Positions 17,188 through 26,285 are shown, counted from the first letter of the stretch. The stretch: DNA of 64,000 nucleotides from Streptomyces sp. NWU339 (GCF_003143855.1 NZ_QFRK01000018.1:98092-162091), one strand, 5' to 3'. Notes: a model not told the origin generated them from the sequence alone. Translations and numbers: made by a program.

Positions 17188-17991
17188 TCAGAGAGGGCTC
17201 TGCAAGAGCGCGAAGCGGGCGCCCTCCGGGTCGGCGACCGTGGCGGTGCGGCCGTGGGCGCTGTCGCGGGCCTGTCTGAGGATCTGGCCGCCCAGGTGCA
17301 GGACACGGTCCACCGCGTCGTCGAGGTCGGCCACGGTGAAGTACGTCGTCCAGTGCGGTCCCCGGTCCCGGAGCAGGGTGTTGCCCACGCCGTGGATGTC
17401 GGCCACGGGACGGCCCTCCAGGTTCAGGGTCGTGCAGTCGATGTCGGTGGAGATCTCCGGTTCCACCGTGTAACCGAACACCGACGCGTAGAACTTGGCT
17501 GCCCGTTCCGACTCGAAGGTCGTCAGCTCGTTCCAGGCGGGCGCGCCGGGCACCCCGGTGACGGCCGTGCCGAGGTGCGCGGACGCCTGCCAGATGCCGA
17601 AGACGGCCCCCGAGGGATCGGAACAGATCGCCAGCCGCCCGGCGTCGGAGGCGTCCAGCGGGCCGACCCCGACCGTGCCGCCGCAGGACCGCACGGCCGA
17701 GGCCGTGCGGTCCACGTCCGCGGAGGCGAAGTAGGGCGTCCAGGCGATGGGCAGATGACGGTCCGGCGGCAGCAGGCCGATGCCGGCCACCTCGCGGCCG
17801 TCGAGCAGCGCGCGTGCGTACGGGCCGGGTTGCTGCGGGCCGGGCCGGAACTCCCAGCCGAACAGCGCCTCGTAGAACCTCCGGGCCGTGTCCGGTCCGT
17901 GCACCATGAGGCTCACCCAGCAGGGTGTGCCGGGCGCGTGCCGAAAGGGCGCTTCACCGTCTCGGTGGACGGACCCCCGTGTGTCGGTCAT
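17188..17991 (-). CDS. Two-domain VOC (glyoxalase/bleomycin-resistance fold) protein
   Basis: The 267-residue protein contains two vicinal-oxygen-chelate modules. The first (about residues 20-135) starts PCWVSLMVHGPDTARRFYEA and ends SDPSGAVFGIWQ; the second (about 150-267) starts AWNELTTFESERAAKFYASV and ends DPEGARFALLQ. The pattern matches the mycobacterial CFP30B/Rv0577-like 'hydroxylase' group, soluble proteins of uncertain activity. Both halves keep the FYxxVFGY/FYEALFGW motif. The ATG lies at 17991. It is divergent from the sulfurtransferase at 18292. Confidence 0.9.
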   Translation of the reverse strand: MTDTRGSVHRDGEAPFRHAPGTPCWVSLMVHGPDTARRFYEALFGWEFRPGPQQPGPYARALLDGREVAGIGLLPPDRHLPIAWTPYFASADVDRTASAVRSCGGTVGVGPLDASDAGRLAICSDPSGAVFGIWQASAHLGTAVTGVPGAPAWNELTTFESERAAKFYASVFGYTVEPEISTDIDCTTLNLEGRPVADIHGVGNTLLRDRGPHWTTYFTVADLDDAVDRVLHLGGQILRQARDSAHGRTATVADPEGARFALLQSPL

Positions 17992-18291
17992 CGTCGCTCT
18001 CTTCTCGACCCGGGCGAGGGTCGTGTCGCGTTCGCTCCGCGGATCATCGCCGTGCTGCTCCAGGCATCAGCCACGGCGCCGCGCGCCCTGGGCCCGCCCC
18101 CGTACGGCGGTTCCGCCTCCGGAGGATGCCCGATGCGCGGGCCTCCGCCCGTTTCGGCGCGCTTGCCGGATGATGTCGATCGGTAGTACGGCATGTGCCC
18201 GATCCCATACGCCTCGTGATCGGGTCTGCCCGGCCGAGCAGATTAGCCGGACATGGACGACTCGGCCACCCCGTGCGCGAGGATGGTGGCC

Positions 18292-19143
18292 ATGAACGCC
18301 ATCATCTCCGCATCCGAACTCGCCGGTGAACTGGCGGGCGGTGACCCGCCGGTGCTGCTCGACGTCCGCTGGCAGCTCAGCACGCCCGCGGCGGCCGGTC
18401 AGCCGCCGTTCGACGGCCGGGCCGCATACCTGGCCGGGCATCTGCCCGGTGCCGTTTTCGTCGACCTGGACCGGGAGTTGGCCGCCCCGCCGGCCGGGCG
18501 GGGACGTCATCCGCTGCCCGATCAGGAGGAGTTCGGTGCCGCGATGCGCCGCGCGGGCGTGTCGGCGGGCCGGCCGGTGGTCGTGTACGACGGCGGGCTG
18601 GGCTGGGGGGCCGCCCGCGCGTGGTGGCTGCTGCGCTGGACCGGTCACCCGGACGTGCGGGTCCTCGACGGCGGGTTGTCGTCCTGGGACGGCCCGCTCG
18701 AGACCTCGGTGCAGCAGCCGGACGAGGGCGACTTCACGCCGGTGCCGGCGGTGGCCGGGCTGCTCGACGCCGACGGCGCGGCGGCGCTGGCCCGGTCCGG
18801 GCTGCTGCTGGACGCGCGGGCGGGGGAGCGCTACCGGGGCGAGGTGGAGCCGATCGACCGGGTCGGCGGCCACATCCCGGGCGCGGTCTCGGCGCCCACC
18901 ACCGAGAACGTGGGCCCGGACGGTCGCTTCCTGCCCGCCGCGGAACTGAGCACGCGGTTCCGGGCGTTGGGCGCGTCCGAGGACACGCCGGTCGGCGTGT
19001 ACTGCGGTTCCGGCGTCTCGGCGGCGCACGAGGTGCTGGCGCTGGCGGTGGCGGGCATCCCGGCGGCGCTGTACGTCGGATCCTGGTCGGAATGGTCGTC
19101 GGACCCGGAGCGGCCGGTCGCGGTGGGGCCGGACCCCCGATAG
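18292..19143 (+). CDS. Sulfurtransferase (thiosulfate / 3-mercaptopyruvate sulfurtransferase)
   Basis: The 283-residue protein has tandem rhodanese domains: the inactive N-terminal one (LLDVRWQLSTP, AYLAGHLPGAVFVDLDRELA) and the catalytic C-terminal one (LLLDARAGERYRGEVEPID, GHIPGAVSAP). The active-site loop is YCGSGVSAAHEV; CGSGV[ST]A loops are typical of mercaptopyruvate sulfurtransferases, while rhodaneses carry charged loops. It transfers sulfane sulfur to cyanide, thioredoxin or similar acceptors. I chose ATG 18292 because GAGGA precedes it; ATGs at 18253 and 18283 are in frame but lack such a site. Confidence 0.92.
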   Translation: MNAIISASELAGELAGGDPPVLLDVRWQLSTPAAAGQPPFDGRAAYLAGHLPGAVFVDLDRELAAPPAGRGRHPLPDQEEFGAAMRRAGVSAGRPVVVYDGGLGWGAARAWWLLRWTGHPDVRVLDGGLSSWDGPLETSVQQPDEGDFTPVPAVAGLLDADGAAALARSGLLLDARAGERYRGEVEPIDRVGGHIPGAVSAPTTENVGPDGRFLPAAELSTRFRALGASEDTPVGVYCGSGVSAAHEVLALAVAGIPAALYVGSWSEWSSDPERPVAVGPDPR

Positions 19144-19157
19144 GCGCGTGGCGGAAG

Positions 19158-19197
19158 CGGAAAGGGGGTGCTCGCCCGGGCGAGCACCCCCTTTCCG
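19158..19197. terminator. Bidirectional terminator between sulfurtransferase gene and sepH
   Basis: A perfect 40-bp palindrome (each arm 20 bases, including GGAAAGGGGGTGCTCGCC) lies between the two convergent genes, 14 bp after the sulfurtransferase stop. It would form a very stable stem with no unpaired loop beyond the turn. The position favours bidirectional termination. Confidence 0.85.
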
Positions 19198-19236
19198 TAC
19201 TGGCCGACGCCGGATCACCTCAGTGCCGGGTCCCGG

Positions 19237-20289
19237 TCACTCCTGCTTCTTGCGCCGCGTTCCGAACACGATCTCGTCCCAACTCGGCACCGCGGCGCGG
19301 CGGCCCGGCCGGACGCCGTCCGCCTCCGCCTGGCGGTCGGTGGAGCCGACGAGACGGTCCCGGTGACTGCTGACGGCACGGGGCATCAGGACGTCCGCGT
19401 AGGCGGAACCGGCCGAGGCCGCCGGGGCCGGGGGCTCCTCCGCCTCGGGCTCGGAGTCGGGCTCCTCGGGGAGGGGCTCGGGCACCCGCTCGGGAACCAC
19501 CAGGTCGCCCCGGAAGCTCGGCACCGCCTCCAACAGACTGGTGAGCGAGTCCCGTTCACCGCCTGCCGGGACCGCCGACTCCTCGTCGTACTCGGGTCCG
19601 TGGCCGGGTGGCGGGCTCTGCCGGTCACGCTCGCCGGGACGGTCCTGCTGGCGCTCGCGCGGCAGCCGGGCGATGCGCGGCACGAACGGGAAGCTCGGTT
19701 CGGGCGCCGCGGCGAGGTCGTCGGACTCGCCGATCAGCGAGCGCGCCTCGTCGTCGACGGCCTGGACGAGCCGCCGGGGCGGGTCGTACGTCCAGCTCGC
19801 CGAGTGCGGTTCGCCCGCGACCCGGTAGACCAGCAGCACCTCCCAGGTGCCGTCGTCGCGGCGCCAGGAGTCCCACTGCACGGTGTCCTTCTCGGCGCCG
19901 CGCAGCAGCAGTCGCTCCTGCACGGCCTCGCCCAGCGGCGGGCCGGAGTTCTCGCCGGGCCGGCGGACGGGGGTCTTGCGGGCGCGCTCCGCCATGAAGG
20001 CGCGCTCGGCGAGCACGGGGCCCTCGAAGCGCCGGACGCGGTCCACGGGAATGCCGGCCATCTGTGCGACCTCTTCCGCGGTCGCGCCGGCACGTATACG
20101 CGCCTGGATGTCGCGGGGGCGGAGATGGCTCTCCACCTCGATCTCGATCTGGCCGAGGCGTGGACGGTCGCCCCGTACGGCGGCGCGGAGACGTTCGTCG
20201 ATCGGAAGCGTGTACTCCGTGCTGTCCGCAGCCTTCAGCACCAGCCGTGTGCCGTCATTCGAGACGGCCACGACACGCAGTTCGGGCAT
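19237..20289 (-). CDS. sepH: Septation protein SepH
   Basis: SepH binds FtsZ and promotes its assembly during cell division in Streptomyces and other actinobacteria. The 350-residue protein has the conserved N-terminal DUF3071 domain with helix-turn-helix character (MPELRVVAVSNDGTRLVLKA; IDERLRAAVRGDRPRLGQIE; IQARIRAGATAEEVAQMAGI), a long disordered, proline- and acid-rich linker (about residues 200-300), and the conserved C-terminal end PSWDEIVFGTRRKKQE, known to matter for FtsZ interaction in the family. ATG 20289 is preceded by GGGAGG. It is a single gene ending at the perfect terminator palindrome. Confidence 0.95.
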   Translation of the reverse strand: MPELRVVAVSNDGTRLVLKAADSTEYTLPIDERLRAAVRGDRPRLGQIEIEVESHLRPRDIQARIRAGATAEEVAQMAGIPVDRVRRFEGPVLAERAFMAERARKTPVRRPGENSGPPLGEAVQERLLLRGAEKDTVQWDSWRRDDGTWEVLLVYRVAGEPHSASWTYDPPRRLVQAVDDEARSLIGESDDLAAAPEPSFPFVPRIARLPRERQQDRPGERDRQSPPPGHGPEYDEESAVPAGGERDSLTSLLEAVPSFRGDLVVPERVPEPLPEEPDSEPEAEEPPAPAASAGSAYADVLMPRAVSSHRDRLVGSTDRQAEADGVRPGRRAAVPSWDEIVFGTRRKKQE

Positions 20290-20787
20290 GGGGACCTCCC
20301 GGGTGGTGCCTGCCGACGTCACGTGCGTCGCTGCTTCCGCTAGTCGAGTGTGGCCTGCCCGGGTGCAGCCTGCCACAACCTTGCCGAGTTGCCCGGCGTG
20401 TCGGGCATGGGCCCTGGATCGCCGTTATGGCACGGTTACCTATTCGCAACGCTAAGTGACCAACCGCGTCACCCTGTGCAACTGGCCCCCTCCCGGCGGT
20501 CCTCAAGGGCCGGAGCACCCTGATGGGCGTCCGGACCCAGGGCTCGCAACAGTACTCCATTCGGGCCAAGTGCGTGGATCGGCGCGCCGCCCGACTTCTG
20601 GCAAGAGGTGCTGCTCGGCCGTCCTCGCGCCGCCGTGGCCGGGCTCCCTCGATCTCGGCGTGGCGTACTTCACGTAATCGTCAGAAACGGAACTAATGGT
20701 TTCGTTTGGACGTCGACTTGGTGTGCGTTGTCATGCAGTTGATCGCTCATGTGAGGGAACGTATGGGAAGGCGGGCAAGGGCCGAGG
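20290..20787. other. Divergent intergenic region upstream of sepH
   Basis: About 500 bp separate sepH from the next gene. No convincing coding sequence lies here. It must carry the promoters of both divergent genes. Between 20688 and 20708 GAAACGGAAC and GTTTCGTTTG form an imperfect inverted repeat about 80 bp before the forward gene; its meaning is unknown. Confidence 0.4.
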
Positions 20788-21663
20788 ATGCGTGAAAGGT
20801 CGGATGTCGCAGGCGAGTCGAGTGTCACCGGGGAGGCGAGTGCCGCGGGGGAGGCGAAGAGCCCTCGGATCGACCTGAGCATGGCGCAGGTCGCCGGCAG
20901 CGCGGTGGCCGCGGTGCTGGGCGCCCAACTCGCCTCGTCCTTCGGCGTCTACGGGACGATCATCGGCGCCGGAGTCATGAGTATCGTCGCCACCTGCGGC
21001 GGAACGCTCTTCCAGCACTTCTTCAAGCGCACCGGCGAGCAGTTCCGCGTGGCCGCCGTGGGGTCCGGCCGCCCGGCCGCCGCGGCGGCCGGGAGACGGA
21101 CCGTGCCCGCGCCCGGCGAGTTCACCGAGGGCACCGTGTACCGGGGCCGGGCCAGGGGAGTGCGGTGGAACGGGAAGCGGATGCTGGTCGCGACCGCGCT
21201 GGTGTTCGGGGTCACGATGGCCGGAATCACCACCTACGAACTCGTTGCGGGCCAGAGCCTCAGCGGCGCACCCAGCACCACCATCGGCAACGCCGTCACC
21301 GGTCAGCACACGTCCGGATCCGGGGGTTCCGGCGGTTCGGACGACCAGTACTCCGGCGACCCCGACGACTCCGGGACGTCGAACGACCCCGGTACCTCGG
21401 ACGGTTCCGAGGACTTCGGCGGGGACGGACCGGCGCCCGCGCCCTCCGTGACGCCTCAGGACGGAGGTGTCGCCACAGGCTCCGGCGGCGACACGCCGGA
21501 CGGCGTCGACGCGTCGGCGGGCACCCCGGACGGCACCGGGAGCCAGGGCTCCGACGCCCCCGTGAGCCCGGAACCGGACGCGCCCGCTACGACCCCAGAA
21601 CCCTCCGCAGATAGTCGTTCCGGAAGCGGCGTTCAGGATCAAGGCGGTCCCGCAGCGCCGTGA
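20788..21663 (+). CDS. Hypothetical membrane protein with low-complexity extracytoplasmic tail
   Basis: The 291-residue protein is not assignable to a named family. It has a hydrophobic, glycine/alanine-rich region at about residues 33-75 (VAGSAVAAVLGAQLASSFGV, then GTIIGAGVMSIVATCGG), a basic stretch, a second transmembrane helix at about 131-150 (MLVATALVFGVTMAGITTYE) and a C-terminal half made almost wholly of Gly, Ser, Asp, Pro and Thr, likely outside the membrane and possibly within the cell wall. The 3' end overlaps the convergent lactone oxidase gene by 77 bp. I chose ATG 20788, preceded by a weak GGCCGAGG. Confidence 0.7.
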   Translation: MRERSDVAGESSVTGEASAAGEAKSPRIDLSMAQVAGSAVAAVLGAQLASSFGVYGTIIGAGVMSIVATCGGTLFQHFFKRTGEQFRVAAVGSGRPAAAAAGRRTVPAPGEFTEGTVYRGRARGVRWNGKRMLVATALVFGVTMAGITTYELVAGQSLSGAPSTTIGNAVTGQHTSGSGGSGGSDDQYSGDPDDSGTSNDPGTSDGSEDFGGDGPAPAPSVTPQDGGVATGSGGDTPDGVDASAGTPDGTGSQGSDAPVSPEPDAPATTPEPSADSRSGSGVQDQGGPAAP

Positions 21664-22906
21664 ACTCGGCGAAACGCGGATACACCCGGGAGAGGTAATC
21701 GGCGTCCCGCGTGTTGATCTTCCCCCAGTGGGGCCGCCCCTCGTGGGCGGTGAAGATGCGTTCCGCCGCCGTGAAGTACCCCTGATAGGGGGTGCCCCGG
21801 AACATGTGGACCGCGATGTACGCGGTGTCGCGGCCGGAGGCCGTGGACAGGGTGATGTCGTCGGCCGGGGCCGTACGCACCTCGACGGGGAAACTGACCC
21901 GGAGGGGTGAACGGTCGACCATGGCCTTCAGCTCGCGCAGCGTGTCCACCAGGGCCTCGCGCGGCACTGCGTACTCCATCTCCACGAAGCGCACCCGGCG
22001 CGGCGAGGTGAGCACCTTGTACGGGATGTCGGTGTAGGTCCGCGCGGACAGGGCCCTGCTGGAGATCCGCGCGATGGCGGGGACGGTCGCGGGCACCGCG
22101 CGGCCGACCCAGTTGGCTGCCTGGAAGACGCCGTTGGAGAGGAACTCGTCCTCGAGCCAGCCCTTGACGGGATGCACCGGCCGTTCCGGGCCCGCGCTGC
22201 GGTTGTTCCGCTTGGTGTTGGTGTTGCCGGTGTGGGGGAACCAGTAGAACTCGAAGTGTTCGTTCTCGGCGTGGAGCTCGTCGAACTCGGCGAGGACGCG
22301 GTCGAGGGGCATCGGTTCCTCGCGGGCCGTCAGCAGGAAGACCGGCTCGACGGCGAAGGTGATCGCGGAGACGATGCCGAGGGCGCCGAGGCCGATCCTG
22401 GCGGCCGCGAAGACATCAGGATTCTCTTTCTCGGAGCAGGCGAGTACCGAGCCGTCGGCGGTGACCAGTTCCAGGCCCCGGATCTGCGCGGCGACGGAGG
22501 CCGAGTCACGGCCGGTGCCGTGGGTGCCGGTACTGGTGGCCCCGGCGACGGTCTGCTCCATGATGTCGCCCATGTTGGTGAGCGACAGCCCCTCCCGCGC
22601 GAGAGCGGTGTTGAGCCGCTTGAGCGGGGTGCCGGCCTCCACCGTGACGGTGCCCGCCGCCCGGTCGATGTCGCGTATCCCCGTCAGCAGACGGGGGCGG
22701 ATCTGCACGCCGTCGGTGGCGGCTATGGAGGTGAAGGAGTGCCCGGTGCCGACCGCCTTCACCGGGAGACCGTCCTCGGCGGCACTGCGTACGGCCGACG
22801 CCAGCTCCTCGACGGAGGCCGGCGTGACCTCCCGCGCGGGGCGGGCGAGGACGGTGCCTCCCCAGTTACGCCATGTTCCGTTCTTCGTGCTCGCCGTGCT
22901 GCCCAA
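21587..22906 (-). CDS. FAD-dependent D-arabinono-1,4-lactone / L-gulonolactone oxidase family protein
   Basis: The 439-residue flavoprotein belongs to the VAO/PCMH fold. The FAD domain has VKAVGTGHSFTSIAATDG, whose GHS histidine is the covalent FAD attachment site in the aldonolactone oxidases, plus GDIMEQTVAGATSTGTHGTG; the C-terminal substrate domain ends HWGKINTRDADYLSRVYPRF. Family members oxidise sugar lactones or alditols to ascorbate-like products or ketoses. I chose TTG 22906 because GGGGAGG precedes it and the N terminus then fits the family (STASTKNGTWRNWGGTVLAR). It overlaps the end of the MFS gene by 41 bp, implying coupling. Confidence 0.9.
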   Translation of the reverse strand: MGSTASTKNGTWRNWGGTVLARPAREVTPASVEELASAVRSAAEDGLPVKAVGTGHSFTSIAATDGVQIRPRLLTGIRDIDRAAGTVTVEAGTPLKRLNTALAREGLSLTNMGDIMEQTVAGATSTGTHGTGRDSASVAAQIRGLELVTADGSVLACSEKENPDVFAAARIGLGALGIVSAITFAVEPVFLLTAREEPMPLDRVLAEFDELHAENEHFEFYWFPHTGNTNTKRNNRSAGPERPVHPVKGWLEDEFLSNGVFQAANWVGRAVPATVPAIARISSRALSARTYTDIPYKVLTSPRRVRFVEMEYAVPREALVDTLRELKAMVDRSPLRVSFPVEVRTAPADDITLSTASGRDTAYIAVHMFRGTPYQGYFTAAERIFTAHEGRPHWGKINTRDADYLSRVYPRFAEFTALRDRLDPERRFRNDYLRRVLGS

Positions 22907-24125
22907 CGGAGCCTCCCCGACCCGGAGCCGGCCGCTCGAGCCGGCGGTACCCGAGGAAACCGACCACGACCGCGACGGCTCCGGCCACCGCCGGAACCCC
23001 GTACCCGGCACGCGCCCCGGCCGCGTCGATCACCCAGCCGGACGCGGCGGAGCCGAGCGCGACCCCGACCGCGAGCCCGGTGCTCACCCAGGTCATGCCC
23101 TCGGTGAGCTGCGCGCGTGGTACGTGCTCTTCGATGAGGGACATCGTCGTGATCATCGTGGGAGCGATGGACATCCCCGCAAAGAACAGCGCCACGGTCA
23201 GAAACGGCAGGTTCCCGACCAGTAGGAGGGGGATCATACTCACGGCCATGGCGCACACGCCCAGCAGCCAGCGGCGCTCGGGCGCTCCGGCGAAGCGCAT
23301 CAGCCCGAAGACGACCCCCGCCGTGCAGGAGCCCAGCGCGTACACGGCGAGCACCACACTGGCGGCGGCCTTGTGCCCGCGCTCCTCCGCGAAGGCCACG
23401 GTGACCACGTCCACGCCACCGAAGATCGCCCCGGTCGCCGCGAACGTGGCCACCAGGACCCGCAGCCCCGCGGAGCGCAGCGCCGTGCCGCCGAGCACCG
23501 ACGCACGGCCCTCGCCCGTGCGTTCGCGCGGGTGCGGGGCGGGCTCGGTGGCGCGCTGTGCCGTCAGCCAGAAGACGCCGACCGCCAGGAAGCAGGCCGC
23601 GAGCAGCGGACCGGCCTCCGGGAACCAGGCCGTGGAGAGCCCGATGGAGACGATCGGCCCGAAGATGAAGCAGAGCTCGTCCACCACGGACTCGAAGGAG
23701 TACGCGGTGTGCAGCTGCGGGGTGCCCCGGTACAGCTCGGCCCAGCGGGCCCGGACCATCGCGCCGACGCTCGGCACGCAGCCGATGCCGACGCAGGCGA
23801 CGAAGAGCACCCAGTCCGGCCAGCCGTAGTGCGCGGCGAACAGCAGCAGCGCCGCCGCGGTGAGGGAGAACAGCGTCGTCGGGCGCAGGATCCGCCGCTG
23901 CCCGTACTGGTCCACCAGGCGGGAGACCTGGGGGCCGGCCACCGCGGCGGCCAGGGCGATGGTGGCCGCCAGGGCGCCGGCCAGGCCGTACCGTCCGGTC
24001 AGCTGGGAGACCATCGTGACCACGCCGATGCCCATCATGGACAGCGGCATCCGGCCGAGGAACCCCGCGGCCGAGAAGCTCTTGCTGCCGGGGGCGGCGA
24101 ACAGGGCGGTGTAGGGACTGGGCAC
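22866..24125 (-). CDS. Major facilitator superfamily transporter
   Basis: The 419-residue protein has twelve predicted transmembrane helices in two halves. The motif-A-like loop RLVDQYGQRRILRPT follows helix 2. It resembles drug- or metabolite-efflux MFS proteins (DHA group), but no substrate can be read from sequence. The GTG start at 24125 has a weak GGAGA upstream. It is transcribed with the downstream lactone oxidase (41-bp overlap) and divergently from the ferrochelatase gene, sharing a spacer that contains an iron-box-like element; export of a siderophore- or haem-related compound is a speculation. Confidence 0.85.
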   Translation of the reverse strand: MPSPYTALFAAPGSKSFSAAGFLGRMPLSMMGIGVVTMVSQLTGRYGLAGALAATIALAAAVAGPQVSRLVDQYGQRRILRPTTLFSLTAAALLLFAAHYGWPDWVLFVACVGIGCVPSVGAMVRARWAELYRGTPQLHTAYSFESVVDELCFIFGPIVSIGLSTAWFPEAGPLLAACFLAVGVFWLTAQRATEPAPHPRERTGEGRASVLGGTALRSAGLRVLVATFAATGAIFGGVDVVTVAFAEERGHKAAASVVLAVYALGSCTAGVVFGLMRFAGAPERRWLLGVCAMAVSMIPLLLVGNLPFLTVALFFAGMSIAPTMITTMSLIEEHVPRAQLTEGMTWVSTGLAVGVALGSAASGWVIDAAGARAGYGVPAVAGAVAVVVGFLGYRRLERPAPGRGGSVGQHGEHEERNMA

Positions 24126-24205
24126 GAGGTCTCCGAAAATCTCAGCAAGGAACGACCGCGGGAGACCGGACTCCCAGTAAGGTGCGACCGCAGTGGATAC
24201 AGCTT

Positions 24206-24224
24206 ACTGGTTAGGTGACCCTAA
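24206..24224. promoter_or_regulatory. Iron-box-like element between MFS gene and hemH
   Basis: The 19 bases ACTGGTTAGGTGACCCTAA match the IdeR/DmdR1 iron-box consensus TTAGGTTAGGCTAACCTAA at 13 positions, including GGTTAGG and CCTAA. A shorter palindrome TTAGG(N4)CCTAA is embedded. The site is 68 bp before hemH and 81 bp before the divergent MFS start, in an AT-rich promoter-like patch. Iron control of haem synthesis would make sense, but binding is untested. Confidence 0.45.
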
Positions 24225-24291
24225 TATATCCCGTGGTCCGGTCGGCCCCCGTCGTTCCCCGGCTGTCGGTGCCTGATGGCAGGATCGAGGC

Positions 24292-25422
24292 ATGCCTGAC
24301 GAGCTCGATCCCACCCCCTACGACGCCCTGCTGCTGCTCTCCTTCGGAGGCCCCGAAGGCCCGGACGACGTGGTCCCGTTCCTGGAGAACGTGACACGCG
24401 GGCGCGGCATCCCCAAGGAACGCCTGAAGGAAGTCGGGGAGCACTACTTCCTGTTCGGCGGGGTAAGCCCCATCAACGAACAGAACCGTGCCCTCCTGGG
24501 CGCGCTGCGCGAGGACTTCGCCGACCACGGGCTGAACCTGCCGGTCTACTGGGGCAACCGCAACTGGGCGCCGTACCTCACCGACACCCTGCGCGAGATG
24601 ATCCACGACGGCCGCCGCCGCATCATCGTCCTGGCGACCAGCGCCTACGCCTCGTACTCCGGCTGCCGCCAGTACCGCGAGGACCTCGCCGAGGCCCTGG
24701 CGACACTGGAGGCCGAGGGTCTGGAGCTGCCCGAGGTCGACAAGCTGCGGCACTACTTCAACCACCCCGGTTTCCTGGACCCCATGGTCGACGGGGTCCT
24801 CCGCTCGCTCGCCGAGCTGCCCGAGGAGGTGCGCGACGGCGCGCACATCGCCTTCTGCACCCACTCGATCCCCACCGCCTCCGCCGACACCTCCGGCCCC
24901 GTCGAGGAGCACGGTGACGGCGGCGCGTACGTACGGCAGCACCTGGACGCGGCCCGGCTGATCGCCGACGCCGTACGGGAGCGCACCGGCGTGGACCACC
25001 CCTGGCAGCTCGTCTACCAGTCCCGCTCCGGCGCCCCGCACATCCCCTGGCTGGAGCCCGACATCTGCGACCACCTCGAGGAGCGGCACGCGGCCGGGGT
25101 CCCGGCCGTGGTCATGGCCCCCATCGGCTTCGTCTCCGACCACATGGAGGTCATCTACGACCTCGACACCGAGGCCGCGGCCAAGGCGGGGGAGCTGGGA
25201 CTGCCGGTGAGCCGCTCGGCGACCGTGGGCGCCGACCCGCGGTTCGTCGCCGCGATCCGCGACCTGATCGTGGAGCGCGCGGCCACCGAGCGCGGCCAGG
25301 ACGACGTCACCCCCTGCGCCCTGGGCGCCCTGGGTCCGAGTCACAACCTCTGCCCGGTGGGCTGCTGCCCGGCCCGCGCCCCGCGTCCCGCCGCCGCGGG
25401 CGCCGACAGCCCCTACGCGTGA
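24292..25422 (+). CDS. hemH: Coproporphyrin ferrochelatase (class with [2Fe-2S] cluster)
   Basis: This 376-residue enzyme inserts Fe2+ into coproporphyrin III in the actinobacterial coproporphyrin-dependent haem pathway (also named CpfC). The start YDALLLLSFGGPEGPDDVVP is typical; the catalytic histidine lies in FCTHSIPTAS. It carries the [2Fe-2S] ligand set known from mycobacterial ferrochelatase: one cysteine in YSGCRQYRED (about residue 124) and three or more in the C-terminal PCALGALGPSHNLCPVGCC segment. ATG 24292 starts MPDELDPTPYD. The TGA overlaps GTG 25419 in front of suhB, so the two are probably co-transcribed. Confidence 0.95.
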   Translation: MPDELDPTPYDALLLLSFGGPEGPDDVVPFLENVTRGRGIPKERLKEVGEHYFLFGGVSPINEQNRALLGALREDFADHGLNLPVYWGNRNWAPYLTDTLREMIHDGRRRIIVLATSAYASYSGCRQYREDLAEALATLEAEGLELPEVDKLRHYFNHPGFLDPMVDGVLRSLAELPEEVRDGAHIAFCTHSIPTASADTSGPVEEHGDGGAYVRQHLDAARLIADAVRERTGVDHPWQLVYQSRSGAPHIPWLEPDICDHLEERHAAGVPAVVMAPIGFVSDHMEVIYDLDTEAAAKAGELGLPVSRSATVGADPRFVAAIRDLIVERAATERGQDDVTPCALGALGPSHNLCPVGCCPARAPRPAAAGADSPYA

Positions 25423-25430
25423 GGAGCGCC

Positions 25431-26246
25431 GTGACCGACCCCCTGCACGCGGAACTGCTGGAGCTGGCCCGCGAGGCGGCGCGGCGCGCGGGCGAGCTGC
25501 TGCGGGACGGCCGGCCGGCCGACCTGGAGGTCGCCGCGACCAAGTCCAGCCCGATCGACGTCGTCACCGAGATGGACATCGCGGCCGAGAAGCTGATCAC
25601 CGGTCTGATCGCCGAGCACCGGCCGGACGACGGAGTCCTCGGCGAGGAGGGCGGCACGACCGAGGGCACCAGTGGCGTCCGCTGGGTGATCGACCCGCTC
25701 GACGGCACGGTCAACTACCTGTACGGGCTGCCCACCTGGGCCGTCTCCATCGCCGCCGAGCAGGACGGCGAGACCGTGGTCGGGGTGGTCGCGGCCCCGA
25801 TGCGCGGCGAGACGTACCACGCCGTCCGCGGCGGCGGCGCCCGTGCCACCGGCGCCTGGGAGGGCGAGCGCACGCTGACCTGCCGTCCCGCGCCGTCCCT
25901 CGACCAGGCCCTGGTCTCGACCGGCTTCAACTACGTCACCGAGGTCCGCACCCATCAGGCCGGCGTCGCGCAGCGGCTGATCCCGCTCCTGCGGGACATC
26001 CGGCGGGGCGGCTCGGCCGCGGTCGACCTCTGCGACCTCGCCTGCGGCCGCCTCGACGGCTACTACGAGCGCGGACTGCACCCCTGGGACCTGGCGGCGG
26101 GTGACCTGATCGCCCGGGAGGCGGGCGCGCTGACCGGTGGACGGCCCGGTGAGCGCCCCTCGTGGGATCTCGCGGTCGCGGCCACCCCGGGCGTCTTCGA
26201 GCCCCTCCAGCGGCTGCTGGAGGACTTCGGCGCCTGGCACGACTGA
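25431..26246 (+). CDS. suhB: Inositol monophosphatase family protein
   Basis: Mg2+-dependent phosphatase of the IMPase family, which dephosphorylates inositol-1-phosphate for inositol and mycothiol metabolism. Motifs are complete: GEEGG (about residue 68), WVIDPLDGTVNYLYG (metal-binding DPLDGT) and the C-terminal HPWDLAAGDLIAREAGA. I chose GTG 25431 (MTDPLHAELLELA) because GAGGAG lies just upstream; GTG 25419, overlapping the hemH stop, would add four residues and is the alternative. Length, 271 residues, is normal. Downstream lies a strong terminator stem. Confidence 0.9.
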   Translation: MTDPLHAELLELAREAARRAGELLRDGRPADLEVAATKSSPIDVVTEMDIAAEKLITGLIAEHRPDDGVLGEEGGTTEGTSGVRWVIDPLDGTVNYLYGLPTWAVSIAAEQDGETVVGVVAAPMRGETYHAVRGGGARATGAWEGERTLTCRPAPSLDQALVSTGFNYVTEVRTHQAGVAQRLIPLLRDIRRGGSAAVDLCDLACGRLDGYYERGLHPWDLAAGDLIAREAGALTGGRPGERPSWDLAVAATPGVFEPLQRLLEDFGAWHD

Positions 26247-26285
26247 CGGACGGACCACCGGGGGAGGATCCCGCGGGAGACGGTG

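Noticed and set aside
16900..18186. 428-codon forward frame over the VOC gene
   Set aside because: The minus-strand VOC protein has two clear domains; the forward frame has none.
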